Of a stretch of DNA of 64,000 nucleotides, positions 34,107 to 44,688 are shown piece after piece (the stretch's first letter is position 1; every line of letters starts with the position of its first letter). Source of the stretch: Stomoxys calcitrans (lineage: Eukaryota > Arthropoda > Insecta > Diptera > Muscidae). The DNA is taken from NCBI RefSeq assembly GCF_963082655.1, contig NC_081552.1, positions 61,306,930-61,370,929 of the forward strand. Reading direction: 5' to 3'. The translations under genes were made by a program, and so were the position numbers. The notes under the pieces are model-generated. The model was given only the letters and a program-made list of their open reading frames with translations. It did no database searches and was not told where the DNA came from.

Positions 34107-35752
34107 ATACCCTCCACCATAAGATGGGGGGTATACTAATTTCGTCATTCTGTTTGTAACTACTCGAAATATTCGTCTGAGACCCCATAAAGTATATATA
34201 TTCTTGATCGTCGTGACATTTTATGTCGATCTAGCCATGTCCGTCCGTCTGTCCGTCCGTCCGTCCGTCCGTCCGTCCGTCCGTCCGTCCGTCCGTCCGT
34301 CCGTCCGTCCGTCCGTCCGTCCGTCCGTCCGTCCGTCCGTCCGTCCGTCCGTCTGTCTGTCGAAAGCACGCTAACTTCCGAAGGAGTAAAGCTAGCCGCT
34401 TGAAATTTTGCACAAATACTTCTTATTAGTGTAGGTCGGTTGGTATTGTAAATGGGCCATATCGGTCCATGTTTTGATATAGCTGCCATATAAACCGATC
34501 TTGGGTCTTGACTTCTTGAGCCTGTAGAGTGCGCAATTCTTATCCGATTGGAACGAAATTTTGCATGACGTGTTTTGCTACGATATCCAACAACTGTGCC
34601 AAGTATGGTTCAAATCGGTCCATAACCTGATATAGCTGCCATATAAACCGATCTTGGGTCTTGACTTCTTGAGCCTCTAGAGTGCGCAATTTTTATCCAA
34701 TCAGAATGAAATTTTGCACAACGTGTTTTGTTATGATATCCAACAACTGTGTCAAGTATGGTTTAAATCGGTCCATAACCTGATATAGCTGCCATATAAA
34801 CCGATCTTGGGTCTTGACTTCTTGAGCCTCTAGAGTGCGCAATTCTTATCCGATTGGAATGAAATTTTGCACGACGTGTTTTCTTATTATATCCAATAAC
34901 AGTGCCAAGTATGGTTCAAATCGGTCCATAACCTGATATAGCTACCATATAAACCGATCTTGGGTCTTGACTTCTTGAGCCTCTAGAGTGCGCAATTCTT
35001 ATCCGATTGGAATGGAATTTCGTACGACGTGTTTTGTTATGATACCCAACAACTGTGCCAAGTATGGTTCAAATCGGTCCATAACCTGATATAGCTACCA
35101 TATAAACCGATCTTGGGTCTTGACTTCTTGACCCTCTAGAGGGCACAATTCTTATCCGATTTGAATGAATTTTTGCACGAAGTATTTCGTTATGATATCC
35201 AACAACTGTGCCAAGTATTGTTCAAATCGGTTCATAAACTGATATAGCTGTCATATAAACAGATCTGGGGATTTGATTTCTTGAGCTTCTAGAGGCCGCA
35301 ATTCCTATCCGATTTGGCTGAAATTTTGCATGACGTATTTTATTTTTACTTTCAACAACTGGGTCAAATAAGGTTCAAATCGGTTCATAACCTGATATAG
35401 CTGCCATATAAACCGATCTGGGATCTTGACCCCTAGAGGTCGCAATTATTATCCGATATGCCTGAAATTTTGTACGATGGATCCTCTCATGACCATCAAC
35501 AAACGTGTTTATTATGGTCTGAATCGGTCTATAGCCCGATACAGATCCCATATAAATCGTTCTCTCTATTTTACTTCGTGAGCCCCAATGGGCGCAATTC
35601 TTAAACGAATTGGCTGAAATTTTACACAGGCCTCCAACATATAATTTAATTGTGGTCCGAACCGGACCATATCTTGATATCGTTTTAATAGCAGAGTAAC
35701 TCTTTTCTTATATCCTTTTTTGCCTAAGAAGAGATGCCGGGAAAAGAACTTG
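34107..35752 (+). mobile_element. Family A element with long (GTCC)n and deleted right end
   Basis: Left end at 34107, the longest tetranucleotide tract of the window at 34251-34352, about eight units, then a right module that jumps from GGGAAAAGAAC to TTG (35749), losing the inverse 14-mer and the GC palindrome. The following TTTATTTTTTCTTTCAAC looks like the interrupted host unit, so the element appears to have been nested and then to have lost its right terminus. Confidence 0.7.
34251..34352 (+). repeat. (GTCC)n microsatellite, about 25 copies
   Basis: An uninterrupted tetranucleotide run in the left module of a family A element. Other copies have only 3 to 9 units at the same place. It creates long open frames (Arg-Thr-Asp-Gly repeats on the minus strand) that are not genes. 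Confidence 0.95.
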
Positions 35753-36037
35753 TTTATTTTTTCTTTCAACCACTGTGTCAAATAAGGTTTAAATCGGTTC
35801 ATAACCTGATATAGCTGCCATATAAACCGATCTGGGATCTTGATTATATCTCCAACATATAATTTAATTGTGGTCTAAACCGGATCATATCTTTATATCG
35901 CTTTAATAGCAGAGCAAATCTTTTCTTATATCACTTTTTGCCTAAGAAGAGATGTCGGGAATAGAACTCGACAACTGCGCTCCATGGTGGAGGGTATATA
36001 AGATTCGGCCTGGCCGAACTTAGCACGCTTTTACTTG
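35753..36037 (+). mobile_element. Family A host fragment and right end
   Basis: It resumes with TTTCAACCACTGTGTCAAAT, one unit and a right module with the palindrome variant TTCGGCCTGGCCGAA and ACTTG at 36033-36037. A deletion joins GGGATCTTGATT to ATATCTCCAAC near 35844. Confidence 0.65.
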
Positions 36038-36718
36038 TTTATTCTAAAATTTAAACTCTTAATGGCATTATCTTAAATCGTCTCAAAGAATAGTCTTATT
36101 TTTTTGAAAGCCCGCTAAATTGTCATCAATCCTTGGCAAATATAATTGTCTCCAGTACGATATGCACGCAATATGATTTATTGCAATAATGCCCCCGTAA
36201 CTTGCTTGACATTTTTGGAGTATTCTTGAGGGGTTTTCTATTTTTCGTTCCTTCATTCGTCTTTTTCCTTTTGCTTGTACCACTCAGGTGTTTAACATCA
36301 AACAAAGGACGTATAAATCACGAAATGCCTTCCCTCAAGTACAAATTGTAAGCAATTCTTCATAAAGCTGTGCTGTTTTTTGCGGGTGTTACATTTATTA
36401 AGTGTTATTTTAACACAACTTCTCTGTAATAAAGCCTCTGTGTATTGTGTTTTGAAGGTGATTGGAAAGGTGATGAAGGTGTAGGGGGTGAGAAAACTAC
36501 GCAAAGTGTACTACTCTGTCCCAAATGAGATGGCGGTAGCGTTAGCCGCAACGAACGAGAAAAGCAACGGAACTAAGTTAAATTAAAATCGCACAATATT
36601 CGTATTTCGTTGCTTACTTTAATGGTTGCCAGGGGAAACGATTTGGAATGCCTTTTTGGTTTTTGTTTCTGAGAAGAACAGCGATAAGGAAGGGCAAGCA
36701 TATTATGCGTCGATTTTT
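36038..36718. other. Single-copy stretch without recognisable gene
   Basis: About 680 bases that match no other part of the window. Frames are short (the longest about 69 codons) and have no recognisable motif. It is mildly AT-rich and contains GGCGGTAGCGTTAGCCGC near 36532. It may be ancestral intergenic DNA into which the repeats inserted. Confidence 0.5.
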
Positions 36719-37727
36719 ATACCCTCCACCTTAGGATGGGGGTATACTAATTTTGTCATTCTGTTCGTAACTCCTCGAAATATTCCTCTGAGACCCCAGA
36801 AGGTACATATATTCTTGATAGTCATGTCATTTTAAGTAGATCTAGCCATGTCCGTCCGTCTGTATGTTGAAAGTACGCGTACGAAGCTAGCAAAGGAGTA
36901 AAGCTAGCCGGTTGAAATTTTGCACGAATACTTTTTATTAGTGTAGGTCGGTTGCGATTGTAAATGGACCATGTCGGTCCATTTTTTTATTAGCTGCCAT
37001 ACAAACCGATCTTGGATCTTGACTTCTTGATTCACCAGAGGGCGCAATTCTTATCTGATTTGGCTGAAATTTTGCATGAAGGTTTTGTTGTGATTTCCAA
37101 CAACTGTGTTACGTGTGGTTTAAATCAGTCCATAATCTGATATAGCTATCATATAAACCGATCTGGGATCTTGACTTCTTCAGGCTCTTGACTTGGCTGA
37201 AATTTTGCAAGATGTGTTTTGTTATGACTTCCAAAACGCTGTACGAAATATTGTTTTAATTGGTCCATAACCTTATATGGCTGCCATATAATCCGATCTG
37301 GGATCTTGACTTCTTGAGCCTATAGAGGTCGCAATTATTATCCGATTTTCCTGAAATTTTGTACAACGACTTCTCTCATGACCTTCAAAATACGTATCAA
37401 TTATGGTCTGAATCGGCCTTTAGTCTGATACAGCTCCCATATAAACCAATCTCGCTATTTTACTTCTTGAGGCCTTAAAGGGCGAAACTTTTATTTGAGT
37501 TGGCTGAAATTTTACACAACGACTTCTACTATGGTCTCCAACATTCAGTTCAATTATGGTCCGAATCAGACGATAAGTTGATATTATAGCTCCAATATCA
37601 TAGCAATTCTTTCCTTTTATCATATGTTCGACTGAAAAGAGATACCGGGAGAAGAACTCGACAAATGCGATCCATGGTGGAGGGTATATACAATTCGGCC
37701 CGGCCGAACTTAACACGCTTTCACTTG
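36719..37727 (+). mobile_element. Old family A element, complete ends
   Basis: Left end ATACCCTCCACCTTAGGATGG at 36719, one GTCCGTCC, about four diverged units, and a right end ATGGTGGAGGGTATATACAA with the GC palindrome and ACTTG at 37723-37727. Many substitutions (CTCGAAATATTCCTCTGAG, GATAGTCATGTCATT) mark it as older than its neighbours. Confidence 0.75.
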
Positions 37728-38104
37728 TTTTGTTTCTTTTAGGCAAACGTCAGATGATATGAACGTAGGGCAATAGGTTTAGGTTGAATGGGCTGAGGTA
37801 AGTTCACTAGGACGATGGTTTGGCTTTTTATGAAACACTGGTGGGAATTACTATTAGTGAGAAGGTAATAATATGTAAAAGTGTTGTATTGATTTCATAG
37901 AGGTACTTTCGCAATGTCTTCAAAAAAAATACAACCGATCAATGTACGACTTCTAAAGCACCCCCACACCTAAAATCTCTGATGAGAACCCCCTCAACAA
38001 GAGGTCGAAACGCATTCAAACATGGTTGGTGTAGTGTATCTACTGTGGCTTTAATTTTTTCATTTCATTGAATTTTCGAAAGAGAAATGAACATATCATT
38101 AGAA
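37728..38104. other. Single-copy stretch without recognisable gene
   Basis: About 375 bases not repeated elsewhere in the window, with no frame of useful length and no motif I recognise. Confidence 0.5.
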
Positions 38105-38610
38105 AAACAAGCAAAATGGCATTAAGTTCGGCCGGACCGAACTTTCGATACCGACAACTTTGGGTAAATATGTAAACCCCCTTTCGTCACAATGGATAAC
38201 TTATGCACCCAAATTCGGCACGGACATTGAGTGTTCTAATCAATATAAGTCAATGTTGAATTTTGTATTTCATAAAGCTTTAATGAGCTTCAGACCCTTA
38301 ACCGGCATATCGGTCTATATGGCAGCTATATCTAAATATAGTTCGATCTGAACCATATTTGGGTCCTATGTTGGGAAGCCTTAAACTACTCACTGTATCA
38401 AATTTCAGCGAAATCGGTTAAAAAAGATGTATCAGTGCCAAATTTCAGCTCAATGTCTCAATTTTTGATGGCTGTACAGCAATAACAACAGACGGACGGA
38501 CAGACACACGGACATCGTTAATCGTCTTAGAATTTTACGACGATCCGAAATATATATTTTGTAGGGTCGAAAATTGATATTCCGATGTGTTACAAACGGA
38601 ATGACTAAAA
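38105..38610 (-). repeat. Old family A/A'-related copy, minus strand
   Basis: It starts with the inverse right end (AACAAGCAAAATGGCATTAA, GTTCGGCCGGACCGAAC). It contains TATGGCAGCTATATCTAAAT and ends with inverse left-module sequence (ACAGACGGACGGACAGAC, GACGATCCGAAATATATAT, TACAAACGGAATGACTAAAA). The left-terminal 14-mer is missing. Confidence 0.6.
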
Positions 38611-38628
38611 GAAGTAGTAAGTAAATAA

Positions 38629-39939
38629 CAAGTAAAAGCGTGCTAAGTTCGGCCGGGCCGAATCTTATATACCCTCCACCATGGATCGCATTTGTCGAGT
38701 TCTTTTCCCGGCATCTCTTCTTAGGCAAAAAACGATATAAGAAAAGAGTTGCTCTGCTATTAAAACGATATCAAGATATGATCTGGTTCGGACCACAATT
38801 AAATTATATGTTGGAGACCTGTGTAAAATTTCCGCCAATTCGTATAAGAATTGCGCCCATTGGGGCTCACGAAGTAAAATAGAGAGAACGATTTATATGG
38901 GATCTGTATCGGGCTATAGACCGATTCAGAACATAATAAACACGTTTGTTGATGGTCATGAGAGAATCCGTCGTACAAAATTTCAGGCATATCGAATAAT
39001 AATTGCGACCTCTAGGGGTCAAGAAGTCAAGATCCCAGATCGGTTTATATGGCAGCTATATCAGGTTATTAACCGATTTGAACCTTATTTGACACAGTTG
39101 TTGGATATCATAACGAAATACTTCGTGCAAAAATTCATTCAAATCGGATAAGAATTGTGCCCTCTAGAGGCTCAAGAAGTTAAGACCCAAGATCGGTTTA
39201 TATGGCAGCTATATCAGGTTATGAACTGATTTAAACCATACTTGGCACAGATGTTGGGTATCATAACAAAACACGTCGTGCGAAATTCCATGCCAATCGG
39301 ATAAGAATTGCGCCCTCTAGAGGCTCAAGAAGTCAAGACCCAAGATCGGTTTATATGGCAGCTATATCAGGTTATGAACCGATTTAAATCATACTTGGCA
39401 CAGTTGTTGGGTATCATAACAAAACACGTCGTGCAAAATTTCATTCTGATCGAATAAGAATTGCGCCCTCTAGAGGCTCAAGAAGTCAAGACCCAAGATC
39501 GGTTTATATGGCAGCTATATCAGTTTATGGACCGATTGGAACTATACTTAGTACAGTTGTTGGATATCATAGCAAAACACGTCGTGCCAAAATTCATTCA
39601 AATCGGATAAGAATTGCGCACTCTAGAGGCTCAAGAAGTCAAGACCCTAGATCGGTTTATATGGCAGCTATATCAAAACATGGACCGATATGGCCCATTT
39701 ACAATACCAACCGACCTACACTAATAAGAAGTATTTGTGCAAAATTTCAAGCGTCTAGCTTTACTCCTTTGGAAGTTAGCGTGCTTTCGACAGACAGACG
39801 GACGGACATGGCTAGATCGACATAAAATGTCACGGCGATCAAGAATATATATACTTTATGGGGTCTCAGACGAATATTTCGATTAGTTACAAACGGAATG
39901 ACGAAATTAGTATACCCCCCATCTTATGGTGGAGGGTAT
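38629..39939 (-). mobile_element. Family A element, complete, minus strand
   Basis: Inverse right end CAAGTAAAAGCGTGC at 38629, GC palindrome, and five or six units at 153-bp spacing. The inverse left module has a very short tetranucleotide tract (ACAGACAGACGGACGGAC, 39790), and the inverse terminus is ATGGTGGAGGGTAT ending at 39939. Confidence 0.8.
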
Positions 39940-39954
39940 AAAAAGTAACAAGAA

Positions 39955-40073
39955 CAAGTAAAAGCGTGCTAAGTTCGGCCGGGCCGAATCTTATATACCA
40001 TCCACCATGGATCGCATTTGTCGAAGGATATAAGAAAAGATTTGCTCTGCTATTAGAGTGATATCAAGATATT
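39955..40073 (-). mobile_element. Family A element, right-end part, interrupted
   Basis: Inverse right end from CAAGTAAAAGCG at 39955, with an internal deletion (CATTTGTCGAAGGATATAAG), up to GTGATATCAAGATATT. The Myb/SANT-carrying element interrupts it. The rest of the copy lies at 41427-42069 and starts at AATTAAATTATATGTTGGAG. About 18 bases normally between GATATG and ACAATTAAATT are missing at the junction. Confidence 0.75.
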
Positions 40074-41426
40074 CACCCTTATTATGTATGTCGTAGTCGA
40101 ATTTCGAGAGCAGTCGTAGTCGAACTCGAATTTACATTTCGTTGGTATTATGTAAAAAAAATGACGTGAGTGTTTTTGTAATAGACGTATCCTACATATT
40201 TTAATAAATTCTGAACTACCCAGTGAAAAAAACATCAGCTGATTGAAAATATTTGAGTTACAATTGCCGGCTTTTTAAACGTTTCGTTATAAAAAGTAAA
40301 AAAGCAAAATAAAAAATGGCACTATGCATAAAAACACACAAATCATAAGAATTCTTGAATTCTGGCTTTTTCTATCTCAATTTTTTGTTGTTTGAGGGTT
40401 ATTTCTTCCGTTCTCAATTTCAACATGTTGGTCCTATAGTTTTCTTTATTTCTAATTTGTTCTTTGTATAGCCTAAGTTTTTCCTTTTCCATTTTCAATC
40501 GTTCTTCTTGAACTTTATAATTTTTGCGACTATACCTCTCGATTTCCGACAAACTCTTTTTTACTTCTTCATATAAACTTGTCTGAATTTTAAGCTGTTG
40601 ATCCAGAAGTACATTTTTGTCCACAGTTCGTTGCTTCCTTTTTCGAGTGGAAGTATTGGGTTGGATATCCACTTCTACATTGTCCTCGCTGACGTGTCCA
40701 TCAACTTCGTCCTCCAAAATTTCTTGAATCAGGTTTACCGGCGAGCTTTGAACACCGATGGATGGGCATTCTGGACTTACAATAGAATTGATTTGCAGTA
40801 GTCCTGCTACTGCCTCCTCCAAAGGTGTCAACAACTTCTGGTTGAAAATGCCTCCACCAGTTGCACGGCTTTCCATCTTATTGTGCACGATTTTCTTCTT
40901 AACGCTGCTCTTCATATCTGCCCATACCTTCATCCAACCTTCAGCCTCACGTGTGGGAGGGCCTAAACTATTCAGCTTCCTTTGCAAATTATTCCACTGC
41001 TCTTTAATGGACAACTTGTCTGTGTTTTTATGGTATCCTTTAGCTATATTTGGGTTTTGACACATAAAATCCACAAGAGCTTCAAATTGTTTTGGTGTCG
41101 TTTTCTTTATCCTTTAAATATGTATAATTGAATAATTTTAGGTAAACAATGCACAAATGTTTGATACTAAGACTTACGTTTTGCTGTTATTCATTTTTCT
41201 AATTATTTTTATTCAGTTTTTGTAATTTTTATTTTTAATCTTGTCACTTGAAAAATTCTCTACGACTATTTCTGTCGAATTTCTCGTTAAAAAACGGCAT
41301 ACATAATACCAAAAAATGTAATAGATTTTAAACATAGTCGCATTTCAGGCGAAAAACGACATATGTAATACCATTCACAATAAACGACAGGAATTCGTTG
41401 TGACTACGACATACATAATAGAGGTG
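40074..41426. mobile_element. TIR element carrying only a Myb/SANT-like gene (PIF/Harbinger-like)
   Basis: The ends are 25-bp inverted repeats: CACCCT or CACCTC followed by TATTATGTATGTCGTAGTC (40074-40098 and, inverted, 41402-41426), differing at two bases. ATT flanks both sides (40071-40073, 41427-41429), consistent with a 3-bp target duplication. It sits inside a family A copy. The only gene is the Myb/SANT-like protein on the minus strand. No DDE transposase frame is present in the 1353 bp. Three-base duplications plus a Myb-like partner protein are typical of PIF/Harbinger transposons, so this is inferred to be a non-autonomous member. The usual TWA target is not matched exactly (ATT here). 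Confidence 0.75.
40343..41194 (-). CDS. Myb/SANT-like DNA-binding protein with coiled coil, two exons
   Basis: Exon 1 is 41194-41178 (17 nt, MNNSK plus a split codon). A 66-nt intron at 41177-41112 has GTAAGT donor and AAG acceptor; exon 2 is 41111-40343, giving 261 residues. Adding exon 1 completes the domain start (TPKQFEALVDFMCQNPNIA), which the first methionine of exon 2 (at 41074) would cut. Residues about 12-90 fit a Myb/SANT-like trihelix domain: QWNNLQRKLNSLGPP followed by GWMKVWADMKSSVKKKI. A basic cluster (TRKRKQR, about residue 160) may be a nuclear localisation signal. Residues about 180-261 are strongly charged and probably coiled coil (EERLKMEKEKLRLYKEQIR). In PIF/Harbinger elements such a protein binds the transposon ends and helps bring transposase into the nucleus. 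Here it is intact but alone between the terminal repeats. A domesticated or zeste-like host gene is less likely given the flanking repeats. Confidence 0.8.
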
Positions 41427-42069
41427 ATTAATTAAATTAAATTATATGTTGGAGACCTGTGTCAGCCAATTCGAATAAGAATTCCGCCCTTTGGGGGCTC
41501 TAGAATTAAAATAGAGAGATCGATTTACATGGGAGCTCTATCGGGCTTTAGACCGATTCAGACCATAATAAACATGTATGTTGATAGTCAAGAGAGGCTC
41601 CGTCGTACAATAATTTCAGGCAATTCGTATAAAAATTGCGACCTCTAGAGGATCAAGAAGTCAATATCCCAGATCGGTTTATATGGCAGCTATATCATGT
41701 TATGGACCAATTTGAACCATACTTGGCACAATTGTTGGATATCATAACGAAATACTTCGTGCAAAAATTCATTCAAATCGGATAAGAAATGCGTCCTCTA
41801 GAGACTCAAGAATTCAAGATATGGCCCATTTACAATACCAGCTGACCTATACTAATAAGAAGTATTTGTGAAAAATTTTAAGCGGCTAGCTTTACTCCTT
41901 CGGTAGTTAGCGTGCTTTCGACAGACAGACGGACGTACATGGCAAGATCGACATAAAATTTCACGACGATCAAGAATATATACACTTTATGGGGTCTCAG
42001 ACGAATATTTCGAGTAGTTACAAACAGAATGACGAAATTAGTATACCCCCATCCTATGGTGGAGGGTAT
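41427..42069 (-). mobile_element. Family A element, remainder after the Myb element
   Basis: Continues the interrupted minus-strand copy: TTATATGTTGGAGACCTGTG, about three units, a short tetranucleotide tract near 41925, and an inverse left end CATCCTATGGTGGAGGGTAT ending at 42069. A deletion joins CTCAAGAATTCAAGAT to ATGGCCCATTTAC near 41819. Confidence 0.75.
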
Positions 42070-42779
42070 AAAAACGTGTTTAGTTCGGCCAGGCCGACTC
42101 TTGGGAACCTACACCATAACTTCGCAAAATAAATTAAGTTGAACTGCATAATTTAATTTTAAAATTTAACATACCAAATTTCTTCCAAACCAGGTAAAAA
42201 TTAAAGCTTCTGGATACCGAAAAAAGTTATAAACTCATTTGAACCCTATTTGGAAGTGGCAGCAGAACACTGCATGTAAATTTTCAGCCAAATCGGACAA
42301 CAATTGCAACTTGTTAGAACCCAAGAAATCAAATCGGGAGATCGGTTTATATGGGATCCATGTCGGGTCATGCCTCGATTTCGACCGTACTTGGTACAGT
42401 TGTGGGAAGTCGTAACAGTACACTACGTATAAAATTTCAGAGACATCAAATTTGCGACATCCAAGGGCTCAGAATTCAAATCGGGAGACCTGTTTATATC
42501 GGAGCTATACCCAAATCTGAACCGATATGGCCCATTTGCATTCCCCAATTACCTACATCAATAGGAAGTATATGAGCAATATTTCAAGCGGCTAGCTTTA
42601 CACGTTCGACTGTTATCATGATTTCGACAGATGGACGGACGGACATGGCTAGAACGACTCAGAATACCAAGACGACCAAAAATATATTTACTTAATGGAG
42701 TAGCAGATCAATATTTCAAGGTGCTACAAACGGAATGATTAGATTAGTATACCCCCATCCTGTGGTGGTGGGTATAGAA
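42070..42779 (-). repeat. Old family A-like copy, minus strand
   Basis: It begins CGTGTTTAGTTCGGCCAGGCC and ends CATCCTGTGGTGGTGGGTAT, that is, eroded inverse right and left ends. It abuts the previous copy through AAAAA. The left terminus carries the GTGGTGGG form that characterises subfamily A'. Confidence 0.6.
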
Positions 42780-43295
42780 AACCGTCCGTCTGTCAAAAGC
42801 ATGTTAACTTTCGTAGAAATATGACTAGGCGCTTGAAATTTTGCGCGAATACTTCTTTTCTGTGTGAGTCGGTATTGTATTGTAAATGGGCTTTATCGGT
42901 CGGTTAACTGCCATATAAACCGATTCTGGGTCTTGACTTCTTGAGCTGCTGGAGGCGCAATCATTATTCGATTTGGAATTTGCATGATGTTGTTTGTTTT
43001 AACTTTCAACTACTGTGCCAAGTATGGAGTAAATCGGTTCATAACCTGATATAGCTCCAATGTAAACCGATCTCGGATCTGACTTCTTGAGCTGCTAGAA
43101 GGCACAGTCATTATCCAAGTCGACTGAAAATTTGCATGAGGTGTTTTGTATTAACTTCCAGAAATAGTGCCAAGTATGGCCCATATTGGATCAAAACCTC
43201 ATATAGCTCCCATATATACCTTTTTCTGATCTTGACTTCTTGAGCCTCTAGAGGGCGAAATAATTATTCGAATTGGCTGAAATTTTGCATGAAGT
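42780..43295 (+). repeat. Old family A copy lacking ends
   Basis: It starts within the tetranucleotide region (CCGTCCGTCTGTCAAAAGC) and contains about three eroded units (TGACTTCTTGAGCTGCTGG, CATAACCTGATATAGCTCC). It stops where LINE sequence begins. Confidence 0.55.
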
Positions 43296-43830
43296 TTTGA
43301 AATTTTATCAAAGAACTAAACATCAAACCGATGGCTTTGGTGCAGGCACATTCACCTGCAGAGACAAAGAAGGAAATTTGGTAACTGACACAGATAGCAT
43401 GCTGAGGATATGGAAAGAACATTTTACCCAACTGCTAGTGTCCGACGATAGCGGCGAAGACGATACCGCAGAACCAATCAATGATGATGGTATAGAATGT
43501 TTACCTCCTAGTCAAAATGGGGTCCAAGTAGCAGTGACCTGACTAAAGAACAACAAGGCAGCAGGAGCCGACGGGTTACCCGCTGAACTATTTAAGAGCG
43601 GAGGCGACACGCGAATAAGGCGTATGAATCAGCTTACCTGCCCAATCTGGCTAGAATGTCCCGTACACAAGGAAGGAAACAAGACAGAATGTGCCAACTA
43701 CAGAGGAATAAGTCTCCTCCCCATAGCATACAAGATACTCTCAAGCGTACTGTGTGAACGATTAAAACCAATGAGATAATTGGACCTTATCAATGCGTCT
43801 TTAGACCTGGTAAATCCACCCTAGACCTGG
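43296..43830 (+). pseudogene. LINE reverse transcriptase fragment
   Basis: The plus-strand frames read GFGAGTFTCRDKEGNLV, MLRIWKEHFTQLL, KNNKAAGADGLPAELFKSGG, NYRGISLLPIAYKILSS, then FRPGKSTLDLD. This is the linker and fingers part of a non-LTR RT, with YRGISLL corresponding to the YRPI(S/V) block of other RTs. One stop follows VQVAVT and a frame change or stop lies near 43780. The palm YADD block is missing because the fragment is cut by a family A left end. It is the same family as the minus-strand remnant at 31.8-32.8 kb. Confidence 0.75.
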
Positions 43831-44135
43831 ACCATAGGATGGGGGTATACCTATCCAGTCATTCCTTTCGTAACACCTCGAAACATTCGTCGAAGACTCC
43901 ATAAATTATATATATTCTTGATTGTCTCGACGTTCTGAGTCGATCTGTTCGTCTGTCAAAATCACGATAGCGGTCGAACGCGTAAAGCTTCAAGCAGGTT
44001 GAAGTTTTGCACAGATAATTAACATTGCAGTAGGTCATCGGGGATTGGAAATGGGCCATATCGGTTTAGATTCAGATACAACTCCCATATAAACCGATCT
44101 CTCGATTTAACTTCTTAAGCCCTGGAAGCCGTTCG
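43831..44135 (+). repeat. Old family A left-end fragment
   Basis: ACCATAGGATGGGGGTATACC, CCTCGAAACATTCGTCGAAG and TTGATTGTCTCGACGTTCTG are left-module sequences, followed by one eroded unit (CCCATATAAACCGATCTCTC). The terminal ATACCC is lost at the LINE junction. Confidence 0.6.
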
Positions 44136-44638
44136 GTGCAAATCGTACCTAACATTTTTTTCAAAATAGAAAAAATACCAAAATTCTTTTCTTGTTGCTG
44201 CAAAATTGGTAAAGATACCAATCAAATTTGTTTTTTTGAAAATCGTGTTCGCTATTGGGCGATGACATTTGATCATAAAGTAAAAGCTGACGTTTGTACT
44301 GATTGCTAACACGCTATTTATAGGCCGATCCTAATCTATCAAAGTGTGGTGTTCTTTGCGAATGACTTAGTTTTATAGTAAAAGTTTCGGCAAATCAGCT
44401 TCAGAATTTTGATGAAATTTTTTCATTTGCGCTCATTTTTGCTCTTATACTAGTTTTATGATTTCAACAGGTTATTGTTTCAGTCAGTCCATTGGATTTA
44501 AATGATGTTAATTGTCCTAAAATTTTACGCAAACAAACTGAAAACATTGAGCAACTATAATTGTTAAATAGATCAAAAAATAAATGTTGACCAATTTTTA
44601 CTAGGTTCTCACCAATTTACCAATTTACCAATTTACTC
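44136..44638. other. AT-rich single-copy stretch
   Basis: About 500 AT-rich bases with no recognisable gene. Immediately before the LINE start are three copies of CCAATTTA (about 44612-44635). This is the 5' flank of the LINE insertion, but no obvious target duplication pairs with the 3' flank (TTTTGCTTTAATTATGTCGC). Confidence 0.5.
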
Positions 44639-44672
44639 AGTTCTCACTGAATTATTAACAGCGACGGACGTG
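44637..44672 (+). promoter_or_regulatory. Internal Pol II promoter: Inr plus DPE
   Basis: TCAGTT at 44637-44642 fits the insect initiator consensus with A+1 at 44639. GGACGTG at 44666-44672 fits the downstream promoter element RGWCGTG and begins at +28. This spacing is the known requirement for Inr/DPE cooperation and is used by the fly elements jockey, Doc, F and I. Transcription from A+1 would copy the element from its first base. Confidence 0.75.
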
Positions 44673-44688
44673 TTTTTTAAGAGCGATT

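Noticed and set aside
34160..34489. Arg-Thr-Asp-Gly repeat protein of about 109 codons
   Set aside because: It is a translation of the (GTCC)n microsatellite in a family A left module; length follows tract length.
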